Assembly: GCF_910592395.1 (NCBI RefSeq)
Contig: NC_088312.1
Coordinates: forward strand, 23,753,292-23,817,291
DNA length: 64,000 bases
DNA from: Lineus longissimus
Taxonomy: Eukaryota; Nemertea; Pilidiophora; Heteronemertea; Lineidae
Direction of reading: 5' to 3'
The translations under genes were made by a program, and so were the position numbers. Each line of letters opens with the position of its first letter. The stretch's first letter is position 1. Of this stretch, positions 25,901 through 39,100 are shown in pieces. The notes beneath the pieces were generated by a model, which searched no databases, was not told where the DNA came from, and worked only from the letters and a program-made list of their open reading frames with translations.

Positions 25901-28900
25901 AATGTTGGTAAGAGATACACCGGCATCTTATGAACTCCAAAGATCACAACCGCTTACATGAGAACTAAACACATCAAATGCAATACATCAAAACACACAA
26001 CATCTGCACTACAATCGACTGAAACAAGAGATGAGGTCATCGGCTTTTTGTTGGACAAAGACAAGAGGCCATTGTCGGGATGTTAGTCATAGTTAGTGAA
26101 GCATGCTCAATCATGTTTCGCAGAGATTACTTGAAGCTGGTTGACACTTACTCACCAATTATGAATGTACAGTCCTCAACAATTGAATTAGGTCTTTGAA
26201 GTCTATGCGTGTGTGTGGGATAGGATAGTTGAAGTCTATGCGTGTGTGTGGGATAGGATAGTTGAAGTCTATGCGTGTGTGTGGGATAGGATAGTTGAAG
26301 TCTATGCGTGTGTGTGGGATAGGATAGTTGAAGTCTATGCGTGTGTGTGGGATAGGATAGTTGAAGTCTATGCGTGTGTGTGGGATAGGATAGTTGAAGT
26401 CTATGCGTGTGTGTGGGATAGGATAGTTGAAGTCTATGCGTGTGTGTGGGATAGGATAGTTGAAGTCTATGCGTGTGTGTGGGATAGGATAGTTGAAGTC
26501 TATGCGTGTGTGTGGGATAGGATAGTTGAAGTCTATGCGTGTGTGTGGGATAGGATAGGGATTTGAAGTCTATGCGTGTGTGTGGGATAGGATAGGGATT
26601 TGAAGTCTATGCGTGTGTGTGGGATAGGATAGGGATTTGAAGTCTATGCGTGTGTGTGTGGGATAGGATAGGGATTTGAAGTCTATGCGTGTGTGTGGGA
26701 TAGGATAGTTGAAGTCTATGCGTGTGTGTGGGATAGGATAGTTGAAGTCTATGCGTGTGTGTGGGATAGGATAGTTGAAGTCTATGCGTGTGTGTGGGAT
26801 AGGATAGTTGAAGTCTATGCGTGTGTGTGGGATAGGATAGTTGAAGTCTATGCGTGTGTGTGGGATAGGATAGTTGAAGTCTATGCGTGTGTGTGGGATA
26901 GGATAGTTGAAGTCTATGCGTGTGTGTGGGATAGGATAGGGATTTGAAGTCTATGCGTGTGTGTGTGGGATAGGATAGTTGAAGTCTATGCGTGTGTGTG
27001 GGATAGGATAGGGATTTGAAGTCTATGCGTGTGTGTGGGATAGGATAGTTGAAGTCTATGCGTGTGTGTGGGATAGGATAGTTGAAGTCTATGCGTGTGT
27101 GTGGGATAGGATAGTTGAAGTCTATGCGTGTGTGTGGGATAGGATAGTTGAAGTCTATGCGTGTGTGTGGGATAGGATAGTTGAAGTCTATGCGTGTGTG
27201 TGGGATAGGATAGTTGAAGTCTATGCGTGTGTGTGGGATAGGATAGGGATTTGAAGTCTATGCGTGTGTGTGGGATAGGATAGGGATTTGAAGTCTATGC
27301 GTGTGTGTGGGATAGGATAGTTGAAGTCTATGCGTGTGTGTGGGATAGGATAGGGATTTGAAGTCTATGCGTGTGTGTGGGATAGGATAGTTGAAGTCTA
27401 TGCGTGTGTGTGGGATAGGATAGGATAGTTGAAGTCTATGCGTGTGTGTGGGATAGGATAGTTGAAGTCTATGCGTGTGTGTGGGATAGGATAGTTGAAG
27501 TCTATGCGTGTGTGTGGGATAGGATAGTTGAAGTCTATGCGTGTGTGTGGGATAGGATAGGGATTTGGGTGTAGTTATATAACAAACTTGGTGAAGTTTA
27601 CCACTTTACAACAAAAGATCTACTGACAAGACCATTCTCTTTTATGTGGTTTGATTCTCAGGCAAAACTTTACAGACCTCAAAAGATTTGCTCTTCTCAT
27701 TGACAAAACCATCTGTTCTGAACCTGAGTAAAATCAAGATCAGCCAAACAAGACAAGGCTTTCAGAGTGACACATTGGAAGACCAATGTTCAAACTCTAC
27801 AGCCTGTCACCTCCTCACGCTTCAGACCCCCGGTCAGACCACTTCCTCAATTACTGGTGAGGGTAACTCCCATCAAGAGCATAACTTTCCTCTTGGGTCT
27901 CCGGTTTCCTCCTACATTACAATAGGCCTATATTGTTCACTGAGCAAATATGTCCTAGTTAACGTCAGCTCTTAACTTTTATTTTCATATAAAGAGTTAT
28001 AAAACAGAATGGCCTTGTCCGACACATTGAAAGCAATGATTAGACGTCACAATGCACAACACTACATGCTCCTCCATGCGGGGGGGCAGAGTATGAAAGA
28101 TCTCCTTACATGTCGGCTAGCATGAATTACCTGCACGTCCTTATGGTCCTTCTTATCCTCAAAAGGTGGCATCTTCTGAACAAATTCATTCAGGATGCTG
28201 AAACATGAAATCGGGAAGTGAATGTCATAGCCAAGAAGATTCATCAATGAGGTGATAACAAAGGTTATCCTGTCAAAGGCAAGAGAGAATTCACCTTGGA
28301 AATACTTCATCATTACTCTGAGGACTTCTGCAGTAAACAGACTGATGGAGGAGGAGGATGCCGACCTCCAGGATTTGTTGATTTTCGGCTATGATCATAG
28401 TCACGGGTCATCAGTGCCGATGTCTCCCTCTTGGGCCATGAGTGAGGGGAAGCCAGCCACAAACCAAGCTGGTGCCTCAAACTGTACAACAGCTCCAATC
28501 AATCAGGTCTGATAATCAACCATAATCTTGTGTTGCTGGCTTCATTGCTGTTGGTTCCTGTTGATATGAAGATGATACCAGCTGGCCGTACTGACATCTA
28601 CAGAGACAGATCACAATATCGGTTTTTCATTCAACTTACGCCAGAAGAAGAAACTGTCCTGGAGCGCTGAGGTTGATCTGTAATCCTTCCTTGAGCAGGG
28701 AGAGCAGTGATGGCCACGAGTCGAGGAGCTGCATTGAGGTGGTCTGCTGCACGTATGCGTAGAAGAACTGTAGCATGCTAACCTCAAGGGGTGTGCGTTT
28801 CTGCAAACAAGATCAAGAGAGTTGAACTGAGATGAGTGACATCAACTTTGTTTACAATGACCCTTGAAAAAGGGAAGAAACTGGGATTCCTTGTCCTTGA

Positions 28901-30129
28901 TGTCTACCCCAAGTAGAAGATGCAATTCAAGTGGACAATAACGTGTGATGGACTCCCTGACCTGACCTACTGGCACCCAAATGTAGTGATGACCTCACTG
29001 TACCTTGTTCCTATCCTGACTGGTAGGGGGCGGTTGTTTGATGACTTGTTTGACAGTCTGCACGAGCGTATCTGTTGGTAGAACCTTGATTGAGCTAACG
29101 AGATCGACCAGCAGCAACTGGTCCTCACAGATGCTGGGGATCACTCGCTTATACGTATACGACTCTCGTTTCCTGCGGTCATTCCAGACGACGGCCACAG
29201 CTGCCAACAGGTTGACATTGTGGTGGACAGATATGGGACTGAGGAACTCCAGGATATGCTGTCGAACAGTCTGCAATATTCAAAGAAATACATTATTGGT
29301 ACGCAAAAGAATAAACTCTATCACGTGCATGAAATGGTTGTGTTGTCTGGCCAGAATGACAAGGACTAAAGAAGTCAGTACGGAAATCGCTTGAACTGTA
29401 CCTATATCCTGAAGGTTGGGGGATCCAATCCAGCTGTTTCAAACTCATACTGTAACCATTACTTGACTGATCCCAATGTGGCGACATTTACCTTTGGGAA
29501 TCCCATGGTCCATGAGGCTTGTTCTTGATTGTCTTTCTGCTTGAGCTCTGACACGTAGATGGCCTTCCAGATGGAGCTCAGGCTGGCAATGATGCGGGGC
29601 AGTATACTCAGCAGGCCTCGTCTTGCCATGATCACCGGGGGAGGGTCACCAAAGTCTTTCTGGGGGCTCGGTTCCTGAAACCACACAAGAAGACTATAGG
29701 AAATGTTGCGCAGTTGATGATGTTACTTTCCAAGAACTCTATTATTGGATGAAAGATATTATATCAAGTTCAGCTTTTGTTCTGATGCCATTTTGTATAT
29801 CAGCAAAGTCTTGAGTCAGGACCAGATCGGGCTGCCACCTCTGAGGTATCGGGTTTGATTCCAGGTTGGTCACTGATGGCACTTGGACAAATGACCGACT
29901 TACCCTGCTGCCTGCACTTGGAGTGAACACATGGATAAGGTTGCTGAATATCTGTCCTGAGCCACTGTTGGTATGATCGTAGGTTCCCACACTGCTGTGG
30001 AGAGGCACCGGCTGTCCGACAGACACTTGGGAGACATTGTCCAGGAGACAATAGTGACAGAGTGTGGTGATGCCCTCCAACATGGTCACAATGTGGTCTG
30101 GTGGCACGCTGTGTGGCTGGTGAAACGTC
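13955..30129 (-). CDS. DOP1: DOP1 exons 11-24: conserved C-terminal half
   Basis: Exons 11-24 encode residues about 1586-2394. Family landmarks in order: [20 protein letters not shown] (ex 11), [17 protein letters not shown] (12), [20 protein letters not shown] (13), [11 protein letters not shown] (14), [20 protein letters not shown] (15), [16 protein letters not shown] (16), [19 protein letters not shown] (17), [20 protein letters not shown] and [15 protein letters not shown] (18), [14 protein letters not shown] (19), [16 protein letters not shown] (20), a 56-bp micro-exon (21), [18 protein letters not shown] (22), [12 protein letters not shown] (23) and [15 protein letters not shown] (24). 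Exons 15/16 are separated by 4.7 kb and 21/22 by 6.2 kb of repeat-rich intron. Confidence 0.93.
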
Positions 30130-33100
30130 CTGCAAATATGAAATTCACAATTGTATTTATGGGTTACTGAAAAAATGGCTAAGCTCTCTTTGTCTGAAAG
30201 TAAGGTCTGTTACCGAGTACTGCCAGTCCACACAACAGAAATAGCCCCAAGTTACCATTACTGTCAAACTCAATTGTTTGAAAGCTGACTGCCATGCTCG
30301 ATCATCCTCGACTGATATTATTCAATCAATGAAGTATCTTCTGAAACTTTCTAGAACTGGCCAGGTACTCACTGCCTTGTCATGGTGCCAGCTTCATATT
30401 CCGTTGCCAGTAACTCCAGGTTCCGACATATCTGGTTGACGACGGCCATCACAATGTTACCGAGGCTACGGCTAAGGTAGGGCATGACTAACATGATCAT
30501 GTTGATCCAGTGTCTATGCATGTGGCAGAGATGCTGCTGGCGGAGAGCGCTCAGCACAGCTGACAACAACATGCCTTGGTAGGCGACAGGTTGAGCATGC
30601 GTGTACTTGAATGATGACAACTGGGGCGTGAAGTTGACCTTAGGGCGATCCCAGTCTGGGTTTCCTGCTGGGAGAGGCTCCACGTCACCTTTCTGTTGCT
30701 TGATCTGATCTTCGAGTATGATCAAGACGTTGATGAGATTCAGCATCCGCATCTGGAACGTCTCATTCGTATTCGCATCCATGTTTTCCTCGTTGAAACT
30801 GATTATTGCTTCTGTGATGTTATTCGACAACGGATCAACATGCTTCTGGCGTGAATTGTAAACACTCGCTAGAATACAATGCAGGGTTGCCTTTTGGACT
30901 TTGCAACGTGACAACAGGTCACTGAGAAATATTGCAAAGGCTTTGCCGCTGTCTCTTGCTAGGCTGACCAGCTCTGAGAGCAACATGGTGAGGATCTCTG
31001 TACTCAAGATCTGCACTTCCTTATTGGCATTCAGCTGGTCCTCTGATAGGTTGCTCATCATGAGATTAGGGTAGTAGCTACGGATGAAGTAAAGACACAG
31101 CGAGATGAGGATCTCTGCATACATGGTGCTGCGGTATGTAGACATGGCTTCATTCGTTAAATCACTGTAGAAGTTCTTGCCGAAGATGGACTTACGATGG
31201 CGACACAACAAGTCCTGTAACTGATGCAAGTGCGGTGTGCGCACGCTGTTTATGGTGGTCGTCGCCATGGCACAAATCACGAGGCGGGGGTTGGCAGTGA
31301 GAATAGCTTTGAGCGTGGATAAGGCGTATAAAGTTCTCTGGCAGTCATATTTCTGAAAGTACAGCAGGATGTGTGTATGCAGGGGGTGAATCCCCGGAAT
31401 GTCTGTCATTTCTTTCTCTTTATGGGATGAAGTTTTCCCTTCCGAGTCACTGCAATCTGGTGAATCAATCTCTGACGCTTTCATATGCTGCTCAATCGCC
31501 CCCAAGATATCCTCGTCAACATCCTCCTTGGACGTTGTGCTAAATGACCGCCGTTTGTCGCGTATTTCATTCATGCTTTCTGAGACCTGCAGTTCAATCT
31601 GCTCCCTTGACTCAGCTCGCTGGAACGCTGCCTGTAGGATGTCCTCCAGGATACTATGGACGATGGCTTCTGGTGAATCATGGTCGAGCACATCGTCATC
31701 GTCGATATCCTCAGTCTCAGCATCCTCTCCACTATCCTCGTCATCAAAACTGATCCCCTCTTTCTTGCAAGTCTCCTTATCCAATCGTGTTGCACTTCTC
31801 ACATTCGGCAAGTCCCCTTTCGGCAACTCATACCCGTCAAATATAATCTTATCCAGAGAAGACTCTGATCCAAATGGATTCACTCGCAATTTCAAATTCG
31901 ACGGATCAACTTTCTCAAAAGGTAAATCTGTTTCAAGATGTTGCTGTGTTGAAGTGGACGCTATTTTATTTGACCCTGATTTTGTATCACAGACACTTGT
32001 CATGGCGATCACACGAAGTTCATCAGCGTTTTTCTTGTTTATATTCTTGCCACCCTCAGCGCCGCTGACATGGTAAATGATGTTGCCACCCTCGCTGCTG
32101 ATTGCATAGATCTTTGCCTCTGATGATGTCTCATCCAGTGGGTCATCAGACGGCAACGTCACCTTCCGTGGCTGGTGAATGTTCACGTGTTGGATGGAAA
32201 TTCTGGAACAGATTGTAAGAAACTGTTCGAGGTCTGACAATCAACAGCAAAGATGTGTGTGTTCACAGCATAGTTCTATCTGTTGGCCAAATATCTGAAG
32301 ACCAATGAGCACATCTACGACACAGAAATTGCCATAAAGTTGAGAAGAGTCAAACCTACCGACAAGAGCCAAGTTTGGATAGCTCTCAACAAACACTTTC
32401 AGATAGCATCATCTGCACGATAATTCATTCACTGTTGGGGTAAAATACACATTTACTGGAATTTTCTCGGAAGAGCCCAAGACATCGAGAGAATCACATG
32501 ACTTACCTAGCTGTATCAGGGTGCAGCAGCATGAGCAGTACCGGCTCCAGTATCCTAGCTATATCTCCCCGCTGGATGGCATGCGTCATCCACGTATGCG
32601 TCAATGCTTTGGTGGCGCTTGTGTCCACCTGCAGGCTGTCTAACAACACGAACATGGACCGGTCGAAGGTCCTGGCAGGTAGGCCCAGGCCGGACTTGGG
32701 CTTCTGACTTCTCGTCAGGTGCCACAGCACTGCAAACTTCTTGTACGCTTCTATACGTTTGGACTGGAAATGAATGAGAAATCTCTGATGTAGTTGCTTC
32801 ATAAAATTGGCCCACTACCTCTGTGCAAGCTCCACCCATCACAGGCCAAATGAAACACTGGATAATTCTGGCAGTTTTTGACCATTAGTGCACTGGTCTC
32901 TCACACAATTATGATCTGAATGTACAATTGGTTTCATTCCTTACCAAGTCATCTAAAACCAGGGCAGCACCAATCACATCCTCACAGGTCCATGTGCTAG
33001 GGGCAAGCTGGTGGAGCTGGTATAACAACTCAACAGCTTTCTGGTGGTAGTGGGGAGTCTGGTCACTCAGGTAGTTCCATAGTCTGGTCGCCACAATCTG

Positions 33101-36100
33101 AAACAGGAGAGAGGCAATGACATGCACATTCAATAAAGCCAATGAAGCTAATGTGACCAATGACGTCTAACCTACATTACTGCTGTACTTGTGTCCCTCC
33201 CTACACAGGTCTGTAACCCCTCATCAAGTTCAGGAACGACTCACCTTGTAGAAATATGTCTGGTCATTGAGGTAGCCTAACATCTGTGGAGAGAGTGACG
33301 GCATGATCACCACTGATATCGTGCCCATGCCTGTGTTGCGAGGACGGCCTTGTTCATCTGCCTCGCCGATGACCGACTGCGTGAGACAGATGAGGTCGAG
33401 CATCGTTGAGACAGATGAGGTCTGTAGCTCGAAGTGATTGACATAGGAGCAGCAGGTGAGGAGAGCCTGGAGCCATGGCGGGAATGATAACACCTCACCT
33501 AAAACAGATCAGAAACATGAAGAAACAGACCAATAGCAACTGAGCTAGATTCTTGTGACATAACATGTACATGCAATCTGCATTTTTAATCCCCCCATGA
33601 AAGAGAAGTCCGACTACAAGTCGATTCTTGCTCAATGGATATTCATATTGTATGTCACCAGTCGGGCAAGTGATTGATCACTGCGAGATAAGATTAGAAT
33701 GACAATAAGAAAAGGCTCAGCAGTGTGATCACCATGGATGGGAGGATGATAGGGGACAGCTGTGGCCAGTGAAGGTACCAACATGTATTGTCACATATGG
33801 ATTGGAAAGTGGCAACATGTCAACATTAGATTCATTATTACAGCACTCCCTTGTTGAGAGTATAAACACGGCTGATTATTGCTGAAATCAGTATGATTGC
33901 AAAAAAATCCACAATTGCTGAAATAAAATGTTCTGTACAGTGACTATTTATAAGATTAAGAACATACAATGTAAACCCTTGGGTTTGCCATGCTTCAATG
34001 CAAATCAATGAAGGTGGAGGGAGGATTTGGACTGAGTGGACAGTTTTATATGACATGCAATAAACTCTGATTGAAAAAATGGTTCCTGAACATACTTTTG
34101 ATTATGTCAACTTCTGACAAAGAGCTTTTATATTGAAACTAACTTTTGACTTTTTGGTGTCCAATCACTTTCATCACAGCTTCTAATAATGAACTGATTA
34201 AAATGGATCATTAGACAGATCACTGTGACATCCCAACGGTCCAATGATCACATGCAAATACGCCACACAACATAAAGACATGCCATCATGCAATCTGATT
34301 GCATGTAGTGTAGGATTCATCACGCAATCTGATTGCATGTAGTGTAGGATTCATCATGCAATCTGATTGCATGTAGTGTAGGATTCATCACGCAATCTGA
34401 TTGCATGTAGTGTAGGATTCATCACGCAATCTGATTGCATGTAGTGTAGGATTCATCACGCAATCTGATTGCATGTAGTGTAGGATTCAATCTGAAATAT
34501 TAAAGGCAAAGCGATCCTGTACAGTTTGTTTAGTTACCTTGATTGAAGAATTTCACATGCTTATTGTGCAGTTTTCATACAATCCGCAGCCTTTAAAGTT
34601 GTATGATCCTCGAGCGTGCAATATACATCTCATGTTGTGAGAGAGAGATGCACTCATGGCACAACATGACTTTGACATTATCATCGATCTATACTTGCTT
34701 ATAGACGGCACACTATGTATAAGAGATTCAAGCCAACTTGAAATGAGAGAGGAAGCTTGTGTGTCACATGCAATGCATATTGGTAAAACAACACAGACCT
34801 GGCTTATCATAACCAATACTGCGAATATCTGACAGAGAAAACAGAACAATGAACACACAGTTAAGGTTGTAAGTTGGTGTCGGTCATCAGTCTTTCCATG
34901 TCTTCACATAAACTTCTCTACAAAATCTACAGGTAATCGAGGTCTCTTCCGATCTGATCGACAGAACACAAGTTAGCTTGTGTTCGTGGCCTTGTACATA
35001 TCTTGGGCTTCTGCAAGCCTGCCCCTAACATTATTGCATGTAAAGTGACGTAAGAGTTTGACAAGAAGGAGGTTCTGCTTTATAGGTAATCAGTGGATTA
35101 AAGGTTGACACATTGGCCTCACCATGTCATAACACAACGGTTTAGTCTCCTTGAGCAAGACACGCAAACATGCAGTTGCCTCTCTCAGCCGAGGAGGACT
35201 GAGGATCTTTTTTTGTAATATATTGTACATGTCTCTTACTGTAAAATACTTATTGACGTGAAGCTCTTTATGTCATTAATAAATGTTTCAAACCTAAATT
35301 GAAATGACCTGACATGCAAATCACTGGTCGAGAAATCACACATCATAAAGATCACACTCCATGACCCCACCACCCATGCATTGAACTAGAATCTGTATTG
35401 CGATTTATCTGTTTGAAGCTAAAATACAAGTTAATCAAATGAAATGACCATAAACAAACTCTGATATATAAATTGTGTATTGTCACATGAAAGTGAAAAG
35501 TATTGATGAACCACCAAATCCTGCTAAAATCATCTGCAAATCTGGGCAAATGTCATTAAATGTTGTTATTGCAAAAGTGCAGCAACTGTTAATGAAAAAG
35601 CTCTACCTCGTTCAAAAGCAAGTTGAAAATGCAAAGCTGTGTCAAGCTGGTCACCATGTTTCTTCACACTGATCTCCAACCAGGGTTTGGCATGGTTTTT
35701 TTGTGTTTTTCTGATGCCAAAAGGCATACAGACCATGAGAAATATTATATGGCTTCTCAAGATATCACACCAAAAACAGCTATCTTCTTTCATTTTTATG
35801 ACTTGCTAAAAACCGCTTCAGAGGGGATCATTCGGGGACTCACCCCTTGTTTGGGTGCAGGGCGTGTTCATTATGACATTAAATGCAGTAAACTTATGTC
35901 ATAGAGAGGCCTGTTGTATGCCATGGATTGCTTGTTAAAGAAGCTGAAAGCCAAAGCACACTTGGACACTGTTGATTTGGTGTTATTGTTTCAGAGTAGG
36001 CAAACTGCAAGCCGAACACTCAAAGTCCTTACCAGAGGTGAAGAGTTGCACAGAAAGGGATTCACTGCAACCTGTGGTAGAGCCATGATGATTGTGCGGC

Positions 36101-39100
36101 CGGTTTCCAACCACAAACATCATGTTGTCATGGCAAGATCGCTGGTCACTAAAATCCCTTGTTTGTGCGACGCTTATGAGAAACTTTTGTCAGTTCGCCA
36201 TACCAAATAACATGTTTGTTTTTTATCAGCAATTTACAAAAATTAAGTCACTGGATTGCAAAACGATATGAGAGGCCTTTTCCTTCACTAAACCTTCAAC
36301 CCCAAACTTATTCACCCAAAAGCTCTGGTAAAGACTTGAATCAAAACAAGCCCCATTTCCATTAAAACACGAGTATTAGCAGATTAAGCGCCATCTATGA
36401 GTGTACCTGGCAACCTTGCAGGTCGAGTTAGCATGACCCGCGGTCGATGATCGGCAGTGAGATCTGAAGGGCACAAAATGAGGACTACCATTACAAACAG
36501 AATCACTTCATGTACAGTCTTGATCAAAACTTAAGAGCAGACAATTTTTCTCCATGTTCAACATTTGTCTTATTTTTCACAAAGTAACCCACCTCTATCA
36601 TACTGTAGAAACTTGACCTATATAGGTTTTCGAGCAGAGTGAAACATTTGTCACTTTCATCGGAAAGTTGGTCAATTGGTGCAGACTCGTGATTTTAAAC
36701 AATCATTGAGCAGACATGAGAACTCTGCTTTCTGATGAAACCCCCCTTTATTGGAGTATTTGCTCTTTACTTTATATCATCAAGACCGTACATGGAAATT
36801 GGACTGATGAGTAACATTTCTGATATCTGAAACAGAAACTCTCAGATCAGAATCCACCGGGCTGAAGGTCATGGTCAGACCACCGAGCTCAAGGTCAAAA
36901 GCATGACCTTTGTGTGGTTGGGAAAGTGTCATAGAGAAAACATCTTTGCTGTCGTGAAGCTTCTGAAATAAATCGAAACGGGCATGATTATTAGAGCGCC
37001 TTCACCACAGAATGTGTTATGAACAAACCAGGGTTAAAGGTTGTTACAGCAAGTTGTGACTGAAACCTTTTCCTCACCAAGACAGATATTAGCTTAACTG
37101 ACAAGGGTGTTATCTGTTAGCAATTGTCTCAACTGAATTTGGTCATAGTAAGACCTGTATCCACTACAGAGGTGTTGGAGTTGGAGTGAGTTTGCATTCT
37201 CTTCTGATATGGTGGAGCCCAGCAGAGTTATCCCGCACTGGGCCACAAGGCTCCCCTGAACAGAGCATGCACAAGGCTCCCCCTACCTATGCATTCGCAG
37301 TGATTACCTGCAGAACGGAACAGACCACAAACTCTGCCATCTCCCACAGGGAAGATACACAAGCTTATTCAATGAAAAGTGGATTCAATCTGACTCGAAA
37401 TTATTCATAAATATCATGTGAGGATAAATTGTTATTCAATTAAGCAGATTGTCGCTACCAGATGCATATGGCAGAAGACGATCGATCGACAAGAACTCTT
37501 TATCAATATTCTGATGGCATGAACACTATCGATCGAGCAGTACTTATCTTCGTACAGAGTGCGGCAGATTTGGAACCGTTCATTTATCAAATCATATACT
37601 GTGGCAATTATTAGATCATGTTATGCAGCAGCTTCGACTGCTTGATTGAAAGGCTATGAATGAAGTAGAGGATTACAGTACTATTGACCCAGCTGCGGCT
37701 GGGATAGATTCCATAAACATTCAATATGTCAACCACCTACTGAATATCTCTATACAGACTAAATGTAAATAAGCCCAGAGAGTATTTATGACAAGCTGAC
37801 AACTATCACAACTAAGAGGTAAAGTAGGACCACACAGGATGCTAAATTGAGAACACTTGTAGCTCTATGACAGAGCAACTAATCTGATTGAAGACAAGTA
37901 ATCAATGCTAATTAATTCTTCTTCTGTGGTCACAAGAAAAAGATGAGGGCCTGACCATCAAGATGTGAAATGGGGCCATTGGTGAAGCCCTATGCTGTAT
38001 GCACCACCTTGATATGAGGACTCCCTACCAGCTCAACAAGGTAGAGCGGAGCAATTATAGATTAGACAATTGTTCAACCTAGAAACTGGAGCTTGTAAAT
38101 CACACAGATACTCTAACCATAAAAGTAGTGAGCTCCATTCTTGAACTAAGGAGAGACACACTAATTAGAGGTGAACCGCACTCATAGACAGACCAAGAGC
38201 CCCCCCCATGTGATAGTTACGGCCGGGAATGGCTGGAATGCAACTTGAAGTTACAGAGAGATGTTAGTATTAGCAAGAAGTTATTGATGGAAGGTTACTT
38301 CAGATGTCATGATGACAGGCACGTTGTACTTTGGAGGTGATGTGTCTGATGTAACCCACGACAACATGCAATACTAGATTTGCTACTGATCAGAAGTTTA
38401 TCGACTTCAAAATACAATTTTTCGACACTGCAATCAGGCCTTGTACGAAAGTGCCGTATTGAATCATGGATTTTCAAGTCCAATTTAAAATTCTGGCTTC
38501 TTCTTACAAACAGACTCAGTTGGCTTTTTGACATTTGTCAGATGAACCAATAGACGGAAATAATGTCAAGAGAACATTAGTTACCACCATCTGTTCAATT
38601 AGAATGATTTATGTTATTATTGGAAATGATGAGCCCCAGAGCATCTATTGATCTCCGAACACATGTACTATTAAGAACTTAAACCGCACCAATCCATGGG
38701 ATTACAGAAGGACTTGTGCAGTTTCAGTTAATCTCAGTGCTTCAATTAACATTTCACACGTTCCTCGGTTGAGGGTTTTATAAAAGACCAAGTGTCATGT
38801 GCTCCACAACTGAAGCACTGACCACTTAAAACTTCACAAGTCTGATTTGTGCAGTTGCAGTTCCTTCAATTCACATTTGAAGTTAAAAGTGCCAAGTGCC
38901 CCATTTATCATTGGCCACATAACAAGTGGCCAGTATACTTCATCAAGTATATAATTACATGTCCCAGTCAACTTCAACCCAACTGTGAATACATATTTGA
39001 GGGATTTGCTCCATTGTTTAGTTATGGCATTCTTGGAGACCCACAGTGTACACACTGTTGCATACAATGGTCTCTGCTAACTCCTTTGTCCACCTTGCCT

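Noticed and set aside
26196-27567. CRISPR-like array
   Set aside because: Units are contiguous with no unique spacers, and this is animal DNA; the same holds for all the other arrays.
31399-32076. 225-codon plus-strand open frame
   Set aside because: It is antisense to DOP1 exon 10, whose minus-strand frame aligns with the Dopey family.
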